This document shows, piece by piece, positions 1 to 11,600 of a stretch of 23,437 bases of DNA. The notes under the pieces were generated by a model, which was not told the DNA's origin, did no database searches, and saw only the letters and a list, made by a program, of their open reading frames with translations. Source of the DNA: Elysia marginata (taxonomy: Eukaryota > Mollusca > Gastropoda > Plakobranchidae); assembly GCA_019649035.1 (NCBI GenBank), contig BMAT01009383.1:28249-51685 (forward strand). Direction: 5' to 3'. How positions within the stretch are numbered: the first letter of the stretch is position 1; the number at the start of each line of letters is the position of its first letter. The translations under genes were made by a program, and so were the position numbers.

Positions 1-1618
1 ATAGAAAAAATTTTTGTCAAATTGAATTTTGGTTGCCTCAGACACTGCAAAGCCCCATAGCGTGCCTGAAATTGGCGAAAGCTTTACAATACTCGTATAA
101 AATAAAAGTGCACCCTCCATCAATCTAGTCCCAACAAAGAGAGCGTGTGTCGCCTTCAGACGTGAGCTGTCACTAAGACCCAATAGAAGTGCACACAGAG
201 AGTGAGTATCACTTTAGGTGTGGGAGGTTTCACTTCACTTGATATCGTCGCAAGCGTGTGTCGAGTCGTTAGAAAAACGGCTGTGACGTTTTGAGACGGT
301 TTGCTATCGAGGTCAAGTGGGGCACAATCGGGACGTATGACCCATTCTGCAACAGAAAGATCGGGTGGCCGTCACTTAACAAAAGTTAAACAAATACCTA
401 TAGTGTTTAAAATAACAAAAATTTAAAGAAATGTCTATTATATGGTCTGAAAGAGAAATTGTTTGCTTGGCGAGGGCATGACATTTGAGGAGAAAAAAAA
501 GTACGGGGATCTTGGAGGTGATCTTTAGGAAAGCAAAAGCTTGATATTAAAATATCAACTCAGCCGATAGATTCACTGCTTCGTTCGCGCCGACACTTAG
601 AGAAAAGAGACTCAGGTGTTTTCTGCAATGTAAAATAAAGCCTTATTGGCTGGGCATATGCTAAAAAGATGGGTCTCTCATCTCTTCTAGTTGTGACATC
701 AGTTGCTTTATTTGTGACCCTTTATAGTTTTTAAGTTGACAGTTTGTAATTTGTTACTAAGTGTAGTTTTCATTGGGTGGGCAGATTTATATAGCTAGGT
801 ATGTAGATAGCTAAGTAGAGTAGAGGGAAAAAAATGTCGAAAATATATGTAAAGAATAATTGGAGAGAAGAATATGGGCAAGTGGACATTATCACTGGGA
901 GCTATGCTTTGTTTTCAGGTCTCTCAAATAACGCCTAATCGACCAACTATGAACAAAATGCTGCATTGTACTTGCTGCATTCTTATATTCTTACTGCCCT
1001 TTCTTGCGCCCAGCAACGTTTAAAACAGAGGTACATTTAGTTTGATAGCATAGGCATAGACCAAATGCATTCTTTGTTCTCGTGAAAACAATCGGAATTA
1101 AAATGCGTCTCACAGCGAAGCGGGAAAAAAAATCGAGTGCATTGTCTACCGCCCCATCGATATGACCCGGAACATGCAGAGGCTAGCAAGCATGCAGGAA
1201 CTTAACGGATTTCATCCCCATCATCAATTCCATCGACAAGACGCCGACGTTGGGGTTTTTTCCCCGTCAAACTCACGTCGGATCAGGTAAATTTCGAGGT
1301 GAAGGAGACAGTTTTTCGCCAGAGATATCGAGTTACTACCGTTTAACAGCTTCAATGGCCTTCCTTTCCGACACTTCTCGGCGGAATCTTGAATACAAAT
1401 GGCGTTATAAAATGGGCAACAACGCAATGGTGGATCCGACATGGGTTCTGTTTTAATAGGGGAAGCCTAAGAACACAAGATTACACAAAGGATTCAAGTG
1501 ATGGACGGGGGAAGGTTAAAAAACACACAGGCAAGGACTTTATGCATCTGCTGTGGGTGACACATTGGGGAAATTCCAGACAGGAATTTCAAGACTGTGA
1601 AGAGAATCACAGACAACA
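1..1618. other. Downstream flank, no gene recognised
   Basis: This is AT-rich single-copy-looking DNA beyond the 3' end of the DMRTA gene. Short open frames occur around 1224-1649, but they overlap on both strands, have no recognisable domain and show no splice or start context that favours any of them. The stretch from about 1080 to 1450 is visibly GC-richer than its surroundings. It contains a short inverted repeat (ccgacgt near 1245, acgtcgg near 1276) around a G4-T6-C4 core. It could be a conserved non-coding element, but nothing in the sequence proves that. Confidence 0.5.
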
Positions 1619-1757
1619 GAAAGAGATAGATAGATATGCAGGTCGATAGAGAGACAGATAGATGGCGAGACAAGTAGATAGATAGAGAGACAGATAGATA
1701 GATATGCAGGTATATATAGAGAAAAGTAGATAGAGAGACAGATATAGACACAGGAAG

Positions 1758-1820
<63 letters not shown>
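1619..1820. repeat. Compound GATA/GACA minisatellite ending in (GA)n
   Basis: The left part is an imperfect GATA/GACA array with a higher-order unit. The 15-base word gatagatatgcaggt ends at 1643 and again at 1711, giving a 68-base spacing, and the word gagagacagatagat recurs in the same register. The right part, 1761-1820, is an uninterrupted (AG)n run of about 30 units. Read on the minus strand the array gives a spurious poly-SL open frame at 1494-1844, which is not a gene. Confidence 0.9.
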
Positions 1821-1824
<4 letters not shown>

Positions 1825-4018
1825 GTGGGAACCATCAAAAACAAATTAACTGCAAAAGACTTGAAGAGACAGATTAGAAAAAATGGGAAAAGGTTTGTTT
1901 TTGTTGGTGTTCCGGTTTATGTATAAAATGATGATGATAGCGATGACGTTTTCTTTGTAATATCATGTTGTTTTTTTTTTTGTTGAAGGTGTGCTCGACA
2001 TTTAGAAGAAGCAGCAACATGATAAAAACTGATCTCATAATTATCTCGAACCTTTCTCATCATCATCCTCCTTAACAACAATAATGACAACAACAAAAAC
2101 AACAACAAAAGTAACACAACTTTTACACAACACGAGAAGTAATCTGCTTAACTCATTATTTGGTAAAAAATAAATATCGTGAAGTTGTAAAGATCTTCAC
2201 ACAATTCTCATTCTTTTAGTTTTACCAACAATGAAAAAAAACCAACTCAGAACAACATCAACAACACAAAACATTTAACAAACAGAACGGCTGACCGTCA
2301 CGACAGAAACTCTCGGGCTATCTTTAAAAAAATATACAAAATGTCAGCTCAAAAACTTCAAAAAAAACAGTTTCACAAAATAAGACGCAAAAAGGGTAAA
2401 ACAAAAACATTCTAATTTTCTGTTTAGAACTTTATTAATACATTCAGTCAGCAAAAGAGACACATAGTAACTTCATATGACATAAATGCATTCTCTCGTT
2501 ATTTTCACCATAGTAAAATATTTGCTGCGTTGAAGAATCTAGCATGCTTGTTGAAGTTATCAAAACGTAATTTCTTTACCCTTCGAACTAATATTGAGTT
2601 GCGTTTGAGTCATTTGAACAATTTAAACATAGGCCTTTTGATTTATACAGTTCTGACACAAGAGTAGAGAGACTTAAATTTATAAAACTGTGAAGCACAA
2701 AGATGTGAACTTTTGTAGGTTGAAACCATTATTTTTCTATGCACCGAAAAATCAAAGTAGAGAATTAGAACAGAGGAAAATTTCTTGTCAAACTTAAAAA
2801 AAAAAAAAAAACTTTTAAGCGCTTGCATAAAATAACCCAACGCCACCTCAAGTATCCACTTGCATGCAAAACATTAGAATAAAGTCTCGTTTTATCAAGT
2901 TTTCGTTTGCTGTTGATTCCAACTCTGCCAAAAATAAAGATTGAAGAGAAAACAATATTGGACTCCGTTGCAAATAAACATCAATCTTGAATAGTATTAA
3001 ACTTCGTTAAAGATGATTTAATTTGCGAATTCCTAAATTTAACTCAGGTTCCCGAGAGCAATCACGAATCTTAGGAAGCGTGTTCAAGGATAACAAAAAA
3101 TCTACTGCCAACAAGGGGAAAAAAGCAAAACACCCGTACAGAACATTATTGATAGAACATGAGATGAAAAAAAAAAGATTTGTTATCTATTATCTCGTTA
3201 TTGTTTATCATGTCATCTTTCTCGTCGATGGTATTTTTTAAAGGGAAACAAACAAAGTTATGAACGTATTGCATTTTAAGACGGCGAAACATGTTCCCTA
3301 ACTTTCCGATCAATTTTTTTTTCAGTTCGTCCAGCCTTAATGAGCCACTATCACACATGGCAGCGAGACTGATATAACCATTCTTGGATAGCATGGGCTG
3401 TATGTATTGATGAACACTGGTCTTGATGTTATATTTTTTTAAATTTTTTTTCCAAACAAGCAATGCAATACGACCATGATGTGTATTTTAAAGAAGCATT
3501 TTGTGACAACTATTAATTTTTCAAGGATAAATTACTGGAGTCAAATTGCAGACCGTTTTTTTTTTTTTTTTTTGAAAAACATGGTTCAGTCCGTTTTAAA
3601 TATTTTCGAGAAAATGTCCAATTTTGTTTTCCCCAAATCTCTTTATCCCTATTAAAATTGTAAAAAAAATTCATGGCACACGGGTTTGTAGCTGGTTATA
3701 GCAGCCCAAGGTTTTTTGCTAAGAAGAAAATTTGTTATTTTTTAATAGATTCTGGACAAGTATTAAATTTTACCGAAACTGGACTGAACCTAGTTTTGAG
3801 AAAACGCTCTTCAATTGTTTTCATGTTTCTTTGTTTTCAACTTAGACAAGCTAATGAAGCTCCAGCTGATTTGTTCACAAACATAACGCAACCTGAGGTG
3901 TAAAACTTTAGACTGAATATTACATGTGTAAATATTCAGTAACTTATTTTACAACGCTGATAGAATTCTCTGTATCGAAGATTAAATTGCCACGGCGTTT
4001 ATACTAGTTTATCACATT
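1821..4018. other. Downstream flank, no gene recognised
   Basis: AT-rich DNA with short A- and T-tracts (for example 2797-2811 and 3557-3573) and CAA-rich stretches near 2080-2110. Open frames of 60-105 codons occur, including one on the minus strand at 3463-3146, but none has a recognisable domain or convincing coding composition. I see no transposon ends and no RNA gene. Confidence 0.5.
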
Positions 4019-4033
4019 GTCTCTCTCTCCCCT

Positions 4034-4066
<33 letters not shown>

Positions 4067-4145
4067 CTCCCTCACTCTCTCCCTCTCTCTCTCTCTCTCT
4101 CTGTCTCTCTACCTTTCTTTCTCTACTTTTTTTCTCCCTCTCGCT
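4019..4145. repeat. (CT)n microsatellite
   Basis: This is an imperfect CT array interrupted by CC, CA and TTT, reading as a polypurine (GA)n tract on the minus strand. It lies about 190 bases beyond the likely polyadenylation site of the DMRTA gene. An Arg/Glu-rich open frame on the minus strand here is an artefact of the repeat. Confidence 0.9.
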
Positions 4146-4305
4146 CATGTTGAATTCAGCTAGAGACAAAAAAAACAGCAATCTCATCTTGGATCTTTAG
4201 TTTAAAGAAATTATAGACATATATACAACAAACTGAAATGAATCTACGTCCTAATATTTATAGTATAATTTTCCACTGATATAATTCATTGAAGAATGTA
4301 GCAGC

Positions 4306-4681
4306 TTTAATGTAATTTGCGGCTTTAAAAGTTTATTCCAAAACGCTACTTATGTATGAGAGATGATGACCGGAAAAGCTTTTCTTTGGCCCGTAACTGG
4401 GGGCTTGGTTCGTTCAGAGCAGTATCATCAATCTTAAGCGCATCTTTTTTAAGCCCTCTTGAAGTTTGTTAAATAAAAATTGATAATCTGTGCAATGCAT
4501 TTTCAGGACACTCCGTCTCAGATCTGCTGGCTGAAAGTGTTCATCTTTGGCCCAAACTGAATGCTCATTGCTCAAACCCACACAGCGATGCCACGGAGCT
4601 CAACTAAAGCGCGTCTTTCTTGTTTTTAAGACTCAGTAGAGGTTTTTTAAAGATTGGTTCTCCGGGATTTTTTCAAGCCGC
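4306..4681 (-). other. 3' UTR of the DMRTA gene
   Basis: This is the sequence between the stop codon (4684-4682) and the first plausible polyadenylation signals. It drops in GC right after the stop codon and has no long open frame. The end is inferred from the AATAAA at 4337-4332 and ATTAAA at 4311-4306. A longer 3' UTR is possible, because another AATAAA occurs on this strand near 2438-2433. Confidence 0.55.
4332..4337 (-). terminator. AATAAA polyadenylation signal
   Basis: This is a canonical AATAAA hexamer on the minus strand, 345 bases downstream of the DMRTA stop codon. A variant ATTAAA follows at 4311-4306. Cleavage would be expected roughly 10-30 bases downstream of whichever signal is used. 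I see no strong GU-rich element after it, so the exact end is uncertain. Confidence 0.5.
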
Positions 4682-5724
4682 TCATTCCCCAATACAGCCT
4701 GCAGCCTTGTCTCCTGTTGGCGAGGAGAACGGCTTGGTAGGGCAGCAGGAGCAGCCAACAGCATAGTGCAGGTTCTTGCTGGCTGCTCCCAGCTGGCTGT
4801 ACCCGTAGCCTGTACCCAAAGCCAGGCTGGGCAGCAAGGGAGGGTACGGGAAGCCTAGCGCCGCGGCCATACTCCCTGCTCGGCTGCCTGACATTGTCCC
4901 GTAGGAATAACGGATGGAGTTGAGATGTGCGGCAGGTGGCGCGCTGATCGGGGAGAAAGCTGACTTGAAGGTGGCAGAGCCTCCTAGAGAGGGAACCGTG
5001 CCAGAGGAGAGGTAGGACTGGGGGAAGAATCCACCGGGCGGAGAAATTCCGTTACTTTGTCCCTGTATAGCCAGCGCGCCCAGGGCGGCAGCACTCATAC
5101 CCATAGGGCCAAGGGGAAAGCTTGTAGAAGTCGGAAGATGATTCCCGCTAGTGGAAGATGAAGAAAAAGGAAGAGAGTCAGACAGAGAAGTCGCTGGGTG
5201 GGTCAATGTCCCGCCACTACTGGCGCCGTGTGTGTTGAGGATTTGCTCTATGGCTTGGACCAGGTCATGTCCACAGCTCTGGAGAACAAGCTGCAGGACG
5301 TTCCTCTTGATGTGGGGGAACACGCGGCACAAAGTCTCCACTGGAGCGGCCCTCTTCCCTCCTAAACCGGAACTTAGCATCGCTTCCTCCAAGGCGAGCG
5401 CTGCAGGTGCCAGGTGTGAAGGATGGGGCGCGAGTCCTTTACCAGGGGTCATCGCGCCCAGACCCGGGGGCGTGAGGCTAATGTCCTGACCAGGTACGGA
5501 ACCTCTGTAATGTGCCGGGGAACTCGGTGAAGATGTGCGTCCCTCGTGGCGAGGCTTCGGGGAATAATTGAAGCCCTCTCTGTTAGGGGTCGGGGTTCGA
5601 ATCCCGGGTGAACCGGCGTAGCTGGTGACTGAGTCCAGAGGTGGAGAGTCTGTAGCGACCGGGGAAGCCCGTTCTGAACCAGGGATTGCATCGCTGTCTG
5701 TGTGTCGCCTGGGCTTTTTGGCCA
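4682..5724 (-). CDS. DMRTA2: DMRTA-class transcription factor, coding exon 2 (DMA domain and C-terminus)
   Basis: This is the second and last coding exon, joined in frame to 21152-21884. The acceptor TGCATTTTCAG is followed by TG, which completes a Val codon (G|TG) begun in exon 1, so the intron is phase 1. It adds residues 245-591. Just after the junction is a basic patch, KKPRR (247-251), a likely nuclear localisation signal. A Ser/Pro-rich linker follows. The DMA domain spans about 371-407, with the core VFPHIKRNVLQLVLQSCG followed by DLVQAIEQIL. This CUE-like helical module is diagnostic of the DMRT3/DMRTA/Dmrt93B group and is linked to ubiquitin binding in vertebrate DMRTA proteins. The tail has an aromatic/proline motif (FPYPPLLPSL, from 536), a Cys-rich segment (GCSCCPT, 568-574) and ends GCIGE at a TGA stop (4684-4682). 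The upstream GTG is not a start, because it straddles the splice site. The assignment to DMRTA rather than DMRT3 rests mainly on the DM domain in exon 1. Confidence 0.93.
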
Positions 5725-5774
5725 CTGAAAATGCAGTAAAAAAAGAAATTAAATTAAAAACTTATAACATTAGC
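5725..5774 (-). promoter_or_regulatory. 3' splice site of the coding intron
   Basis: Read on the minus strand, a T-rich tract with a run of seven Ts leads to ACTGCATTTTCAG, with AG at 5726-5725. A branch-point-like GCTAATG lies at 5774-5768, about 45 bases upstream of the AG. Joining at this AG preserves the frame with the donor at 21151 exactly, which is the main evidence that the site is used. Confidence 0.88.
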
Positions 5775-8342
5775 AAAACAATGAGCATGCTCTCAAGCAC
5801 TTTGTGTCCTAAAAACATTACAAGTTTGCCAAAATGAAAGATTCATGATTGAAAAAAACAAACAAAAAACGAAACAATTGCCTCTCCTACCAACCATACT
5901 TATCTATGAAGGAATGAAGCCAAAGAAATAAGTTAAAAAAAAGGAAATTAAACGAACGCGAGGTAAAATCCAAATGTGGCGGACTTTTGTAAGCATAAAT
6001 GGTCCCAGAAATTATTGACTGTTTTTTAATAGGAAAACAGTTCTCCACAGCAAAAATGCGCCAAAAATATTTAGCAAGAACTTTACTACAAAAATTTCAT
6101 CTTTGTTTTGTAGAGTGCACTTAATCCAACACAACAACTGCTCTATGGAAATATTGGTTGATATGTTACTCTTTTATTGAAAATAAAAATAAAAAATATT
6201 ACTGCATTTTCAAAGCAACGCAAGCGCACAAGTTGTGGCGAGAGATACAAATCCCGATGTTTTTTTACTTCAACAAATCTAGCGGAGTATGCAAAACAAC
6301 TGGAATATTTCAGATTGATATGATAATTGGAAGTAAAAAAGTTTTTTCTAGTTGCAAACAAAAAAAATTCATGATCAATAGTGTTAATTTCAAGACAGTT
6401 GAAATTTAAAATCAGAGATATCATTTATACAGATTCGGCACTCAAGAAAATGGAAAGGAAACATTTTAGTCAAAGAAACAAATATTTTTCCATCAATAAA
6501 TCAATATACATGTTTGCATTGATTACAATAAATCAATAGAGTAAACAAAAGTTTTAAACTGTTCTGGTTAATTTGGCGCGATGAGATTGGAAACAAAATT
6601 ATAACAATGGACATGAACTTTGAAAACTTAATACATTATTGTTTACTTTATTGGTTTATTCAGAGTTAATGGGTTACTAATTGGCTGGAAATACAAGAAT
6701 CACTTTACAAAATTAACACGTACAGAACAATCCTAGATATCTGTATNNAAATATTGATTCCAAAATTAGGTCTCTTTTCCACCTACTATTAGTGAAACGT
6801 TTCTCTACTAACTGGCCCAATAAAGTTATTTGATAACAGAATGGAATGGTAAAGATTTTAAAATGGAATAAAATTAGTGTTTTAGTGGGGTTTGTTTTGT
6901 TTAAAAGCTATGGATTTTACTTTATCTCTAGCAATGAAAAGTAAATATGCATTCGTATTTTTTGATAAATTAACTAAATTCGAAAAATACTATTTTTTGT
7001 CTTATGCAATTTTTAATTGCAATTTTTTCACTTTATTTTTAAAAGTATAAACACGATTTCAACAACTTAGAACTTGGAACTGTAAACAAAATAAGTGTAA
7101 TTTAAATATTAATTTACATGATCGTTTTAACATTGTTCTTCTGAATAGAATGCTGTCTACCTTATCAGCGTTTCAAACTATTTTCCGCCTCATTACAATG
7201 GTGTCATAAACTTTTTCATAAGAAAAAATAAATAAAATCGAAAACTTTGTTATGGGTACTAAAGCGACTTCAGTTTCGCGGTGAGCGACGGAGTCTATTC
7301 TCAACATGATAGATCTGGTTACCATTGCACAACATATAACACTCACTATAATAATTCACGACCAGATTGTAGAGATAAAGAAAACAGAAGAAGAAGAAGA
7401 AAATGATCATCTAGTCTCTTTATTCACCCCGCTTCGTCTAACCCAACGAAGTCCAATTGCTGACCATTAACAAAGTGTCCTATTTGTCAGCATCTCTCAA
7501 TAAGAAGATGCTTCTAGAGATTGCAGGAAACGCCTCACACTAAGAGAGCCCGATGTTTGCCTGGAATCCGCGGATCTCTGTCGTATCGCACCCATCCTTT
7601 GTTATACTTTCAGATACGAGCGTGCCGAGACCGTGAGGTATCAGAGTTGTATCGGCCATGCACCGGGTCTGTTAAAATTTCAGTTCAGATTACTTTGCCT
7701 GTTTGTGTTGGTGATCGGCGTGACCAATAGAAGAATGCTCGGTTTCTATGTCTTTTGTTACTTAGACGGGCGGGTGGTGATGGAAGAGATATATACACAA
7801 CGAAATAAGGAGGGGAGAAAAAGAAAAGGCACACAGAGACGGAGAAAAATATCTTAATAGAAAAAAGTTAGATATTGGAAGGGTGGGAAGCGGGTGGGGG
7901 CGGGGGGTAGGTAAGACCTTTGGGGAAAAAAACAGTAATAAAGGAAAACAATCAAAGCAAACAGGTGATGACAACAGTAAAAAACAAAGGAAATGGAAAA
8001 AAGAAATTCTGAGGAAAAGATGAAAGCGTGAGACAATAAGAGAAAGTTGACAATTAAGACAACGCAGAAATAACAAGAGAAACGTCTCCAAAGATTGTAA
8101 GATTGTAAAGCACTACACAAAGTCTAGACTAGAGTGAGCAGCCTAGATCGTTAGGAGATACGCATGCATTGTGTGGTGAACACTTCAACCCCAACTAAAG
8201 ATCTTTCTCAACGGATAGTACCTGGTACCATGCTTGTGTCCACGCATTCATCAATATAGTCAGTGTCTCACCCTCAGTCGCAAAAGAATCAAAAGGTAAG
8301 TTTAGTTTTTTGTGCAAAGCTTAGGCAACGCGAACACTTATG
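5775..8342. other. Intronic stretch, no gene recognised
   Basis: AT-rich sequence with a GC-richer patch at about 7500-7770. Overlapping short open frames in the patch have no recognisable domain. From 7790 to 8100 the plus strand is strongly purine-rich, which creates spurious Phe/Leu/Ser-rich frames on the minus strand. I see no RNA gene or transposon ends. Confidence 0.5.
6747..6748. other. Two-base assembly ambiguity (NN)
   Basis: Two unresolved bases sit in an AT-rich intronic context. They do not affect any coding or splice feature described here. Confidence 0.98.
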
Positions 8343-8656
8343 TGAAGACTAAACCATTGGTGTTTTGTAAACCTCCAACAATAAACTTGAACATAGAAAT
8401 GATGTGATTAGTTTTGTTGTTCGCACTGGATCGGTTCTTAGATTTAGATGAAGACTAAATCATTGGTGTTTCGTAAACTTACAACAATAATTTTGAACAT
8501 AGAGACGATTGAATTAGCTTTGTTGTTCTCACTGGATCGGTTCTTAGATTTAGATGAAGACTAAACCATTGGTGTTTTGTAAACTCCCAACAATAAACTT
8601 GAACATAGAAATGATGTGATTAGCTTTGTTGTTCTCACGATCGGTTCTTAGGTTTG
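8343..8656. repeat. 106-bp tandem repeat, about three copies
   Basis: Copies begin at 8343, 8449 and 8555, each starting tgaagactaaa, so the period is exactly 106 bases. Each copy contains attggtgttt, a purine-rich tgaacatag segment, and ends with atcggttctta followed by gatttag in copies 1 and 2. Copies 1 and 3 share features that copy 2 lacks (aaacttgaacatagaaatg against attttgaacatagagacg). Copy 3 has lost three bases in the cactggatcgg segment and ends in gtttg instead of atttag. The unit resembles no transposon family known to me. Confidence 0.93.
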
Positions 8657-11600
8657 TGGTATTCTATTGATGCAATGGCAAAAAGAAGAGACAGAGGTTT
8701 GCTTTCCCCAAACACCAACGCACTTAGTACTCTTGTTTCTATCAATTACACTTTGTTCCGTTTTTATAACGTAAGATTTGAATTAGTATTTTTAAGTAGT
8801 ACATTTTGCGTGGGTATATTTGTCTTCGAATTTTTTTTTCGTTATTGCTTAAACCAGATGTTTGATTTTCTTTTTTCTTAGTGTTAGGCCTTCTCAATAA
8901 TAATTCTGTTATGTTAAGTTGCTTAATTGTCGGCTAAAGGAATGCGTTAGATTTCGTATAAAATACAAGCTATATGTTATAGCAAACAATAAAGGGGGGG
9001 GGAGGAGATGAGGAAGCAATGGTGCCTATGTCGTAGGCATGCATTTAATTTGCATTTTAAAGGCTACAAAATAATACATATTGAAAGAATGCAACACCCA
9101 GCCATTATTTAATCTGATGGCTGTCTGGTTCGTCAAAGGGAAACTTAAAAATCAATTGTATTCTATAACAAGTTTAGCCTGTGACATCATCTTGCATTTG
9201 AACCTTAACTTTCTAATTCTAGAAGTAAAATTTGTGTATTAATATTTATGAAATCTTTTTTATGCTTCCTCCAAGCACAAATGTTGCGTTTACAAAGTTT
9301 TGTATGTTTTGACAAGTTTCCTAGATACCTGGCCGTCAACTTTGTTTACTCCTTTTATAAAGTTTATTTGTAATTTTTTTCCCCTTTGTCGTTGAGTCTT
9401 TCAGAATAATCAGTGATAATAATTATGTAAATCAACGTTCATCTTTTTTTGTAACTTAATGAGCAGTGACTCCCCGATAAGCATAACAAGAAAGGCAGAT
9501 CGGTGTCCTCCCGCCAGCCGCTTCAAAAATCGAAGTCGTGGAAAGTCTGCTTGCTGTGGTGGTACGAGCAGTCCTAGTGTAGCAGCAGCTCATCTCTTTG
9601 ATCTGTGATATTAATTCGTCGACTGAAATACCGCGCGAGAGACAACTTCAAATTTACATAAGCCTTGCCCAGGAGTCAGTGTTGTCTGCTCACCGTAAAG
9701 CCATTTGTGAATAATATTCTTCCGGTTTTGTGTAAAAGGCAATCGTCTGTGAAATAAAAGAACTGCAGATCAGCCTAATTTCTCATATTTATTCTTTTGT
9801 CGGTATTCTTTATTGTTATATTTTTATCAAATCTTATTGTCAATGTTAAGCTTGTTTACATAATAATCTAATCAGCTCAGACAGACACGGACTCGGGAAA
9901 TACTAAACAAGTTCACATTTCTTCGCTTTTTCTACACCTTATGCCAGATTTCTATACCTTGCCTCACTGTTACCAGTTTTAGCTATCCGAGTAGTCGTAA
10001 GACCCCCTAAGTAGCAATTGAACAAACGATGACTGAGTCTAAGTTGAAGCCACTCAGACTAAAGTTAGTTTGCATGATAAAGCTGTTTGGTGGAGACGCA
10101 GAAAGCTTGCATCTCGGTTTACAATGATGCACTTCAGTTGATACAAATGGTGCCCCTGTCGAGGTACGCCAGGGTAGTAGTAGCCCTAATGATGCTTTGT
10201 TGTGTTCTGTTTTGCTTTGCTTTGTTCTAGTCAGTTGGGTTTTTTTTTTCAATTCGTCATATTAACAGAGGAAGGAAGGGAGAGGGAGTCGCTCAAATGA
10301 GCTCATTATGCTCTCATGCTCTCACGAGCTAGCGGATGGGAACTGCTTCACTGGGCACATTATACTCTCACAAAACCATGAAGAGAGACAGAGATGCGGA
10401 TAACAATGTGAGAGAGCCTATGGTATGTGGCGTTGTTGCGGATGCTGCTGCTACTACAACTGTTGTTGTTGTTGTTGTTGTTTTTGCTGCATTGTTTTAA
10501 TGTTGCTGTTTTCAAATTTGGACACAAGAAGATAATTGTGCTGTCTGTGACATGTCTGTCTGGTAAGGCGTTGGTGTTTCATTTATCTTGCGATAGTCTT
10601 GTATTTCTACAATACAGGTTACAAAATAGCAGTTGTTAATTAATGGGTTCCAGCTTCAGATAGGTGATGATGTAGAAAGTGGAAACATATTTTTTTTTAA
10701 ATCTGAGTATGGAATTTTACCCAGACCTTTTTTAAAACTGATAGATAAAGCAGCATCTAAATCGAGAGAAATAGCTTCACTGTGCTTGATTTTACTGATG
10801 TTGTCGTATCTATTTCACCTTTTTTTTTTGCTGCACTACGTTTTTTTTTTATGAAAACAGTTTTTTTTTTACTTAATGTTTAATAGGCTTACTTAGATGT
10901 GGTAAGATATCATAATTATATCTAAAGTTTGGAAAATACATTACAAATCAGAGCCAACTGTTAAAACTACAGAGGCACAATATACAATAACATTAACATC
11001 ACATAATCTAAAGCTTTCCCTCTAGGAGTCTTTTCGGTCTTATGTTTAGAAAGTCTAAGCATACCATTTTATTCTTTGAAATGTTCACAACAACACAATG
11101 GCCACGTTTTCCACATCTTTGCTCCTATTGATGCCAACATTTCTTTTATTTTATGTTTTCATTTGAATGGAACTTGACTGCAACATGAGCCCAAGAAGGA
11201 AAAATAATTATTCGAGGAAAAAAAATGAAACAAAAATCCTCGGAGAATGTAACATTTTAAGGGTATCTACAACAAGAACAAAAGGTCTTTACAATCTCAT
11301 TTTTAACACGAAGCCATCATCAAAAAAATAAAACAGTTTGATATTAAAAAAATGAAGACGTGTTTTTTAGACGTATGCGCCACCTGTGGTGTACTGTCAA
11401 GCAACGTCTTGACGCACGGCATCCCTTGCGGCCCCTGATGAACGGCGTATTCGTTTAGTCGCATCAGCTGCAGTGATTCAGGTGAAAAACGAAACGTAAC
11501 TGCTTTCTTCTTTTTTTTTCTCATCAACAGTTTACAGTTTTTTAACCTCGCGTTTTTTTTTAACCCCTTAGGATTCAAAATTTCAACTAAAATGTTTGCA

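Noticed and set aside
3146-3463. A 105-codon open frame on the minus strand
   Set aside because: The Lys/Asn/Ile-rich composition is typical of AT-rich DNA. No domain was recognised and no splice or promoter context supports it.
5586-5600. A tRNA gene suggested by a perfect TPsiC-arm/B-box core
   Set aside because: No cloverleaf can be formed with the flanking bases, no convincing A box or acceptor stem is present, and the sequence lies in the DMRTA coding exon.
5449-5691. An 80-codon open frame overlapping exon 2 in another frame
   Set aside because: It is a shadow of the DMRTA coding exon, with no separate start context or domain. It is kept only as a hint for the possible SINE-derived linker.
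8343-8656. A CRISPR-like array
   Set aside because: The repeat is contiguous, with no unique spacers between short conserved repeats, and the genome is animal.
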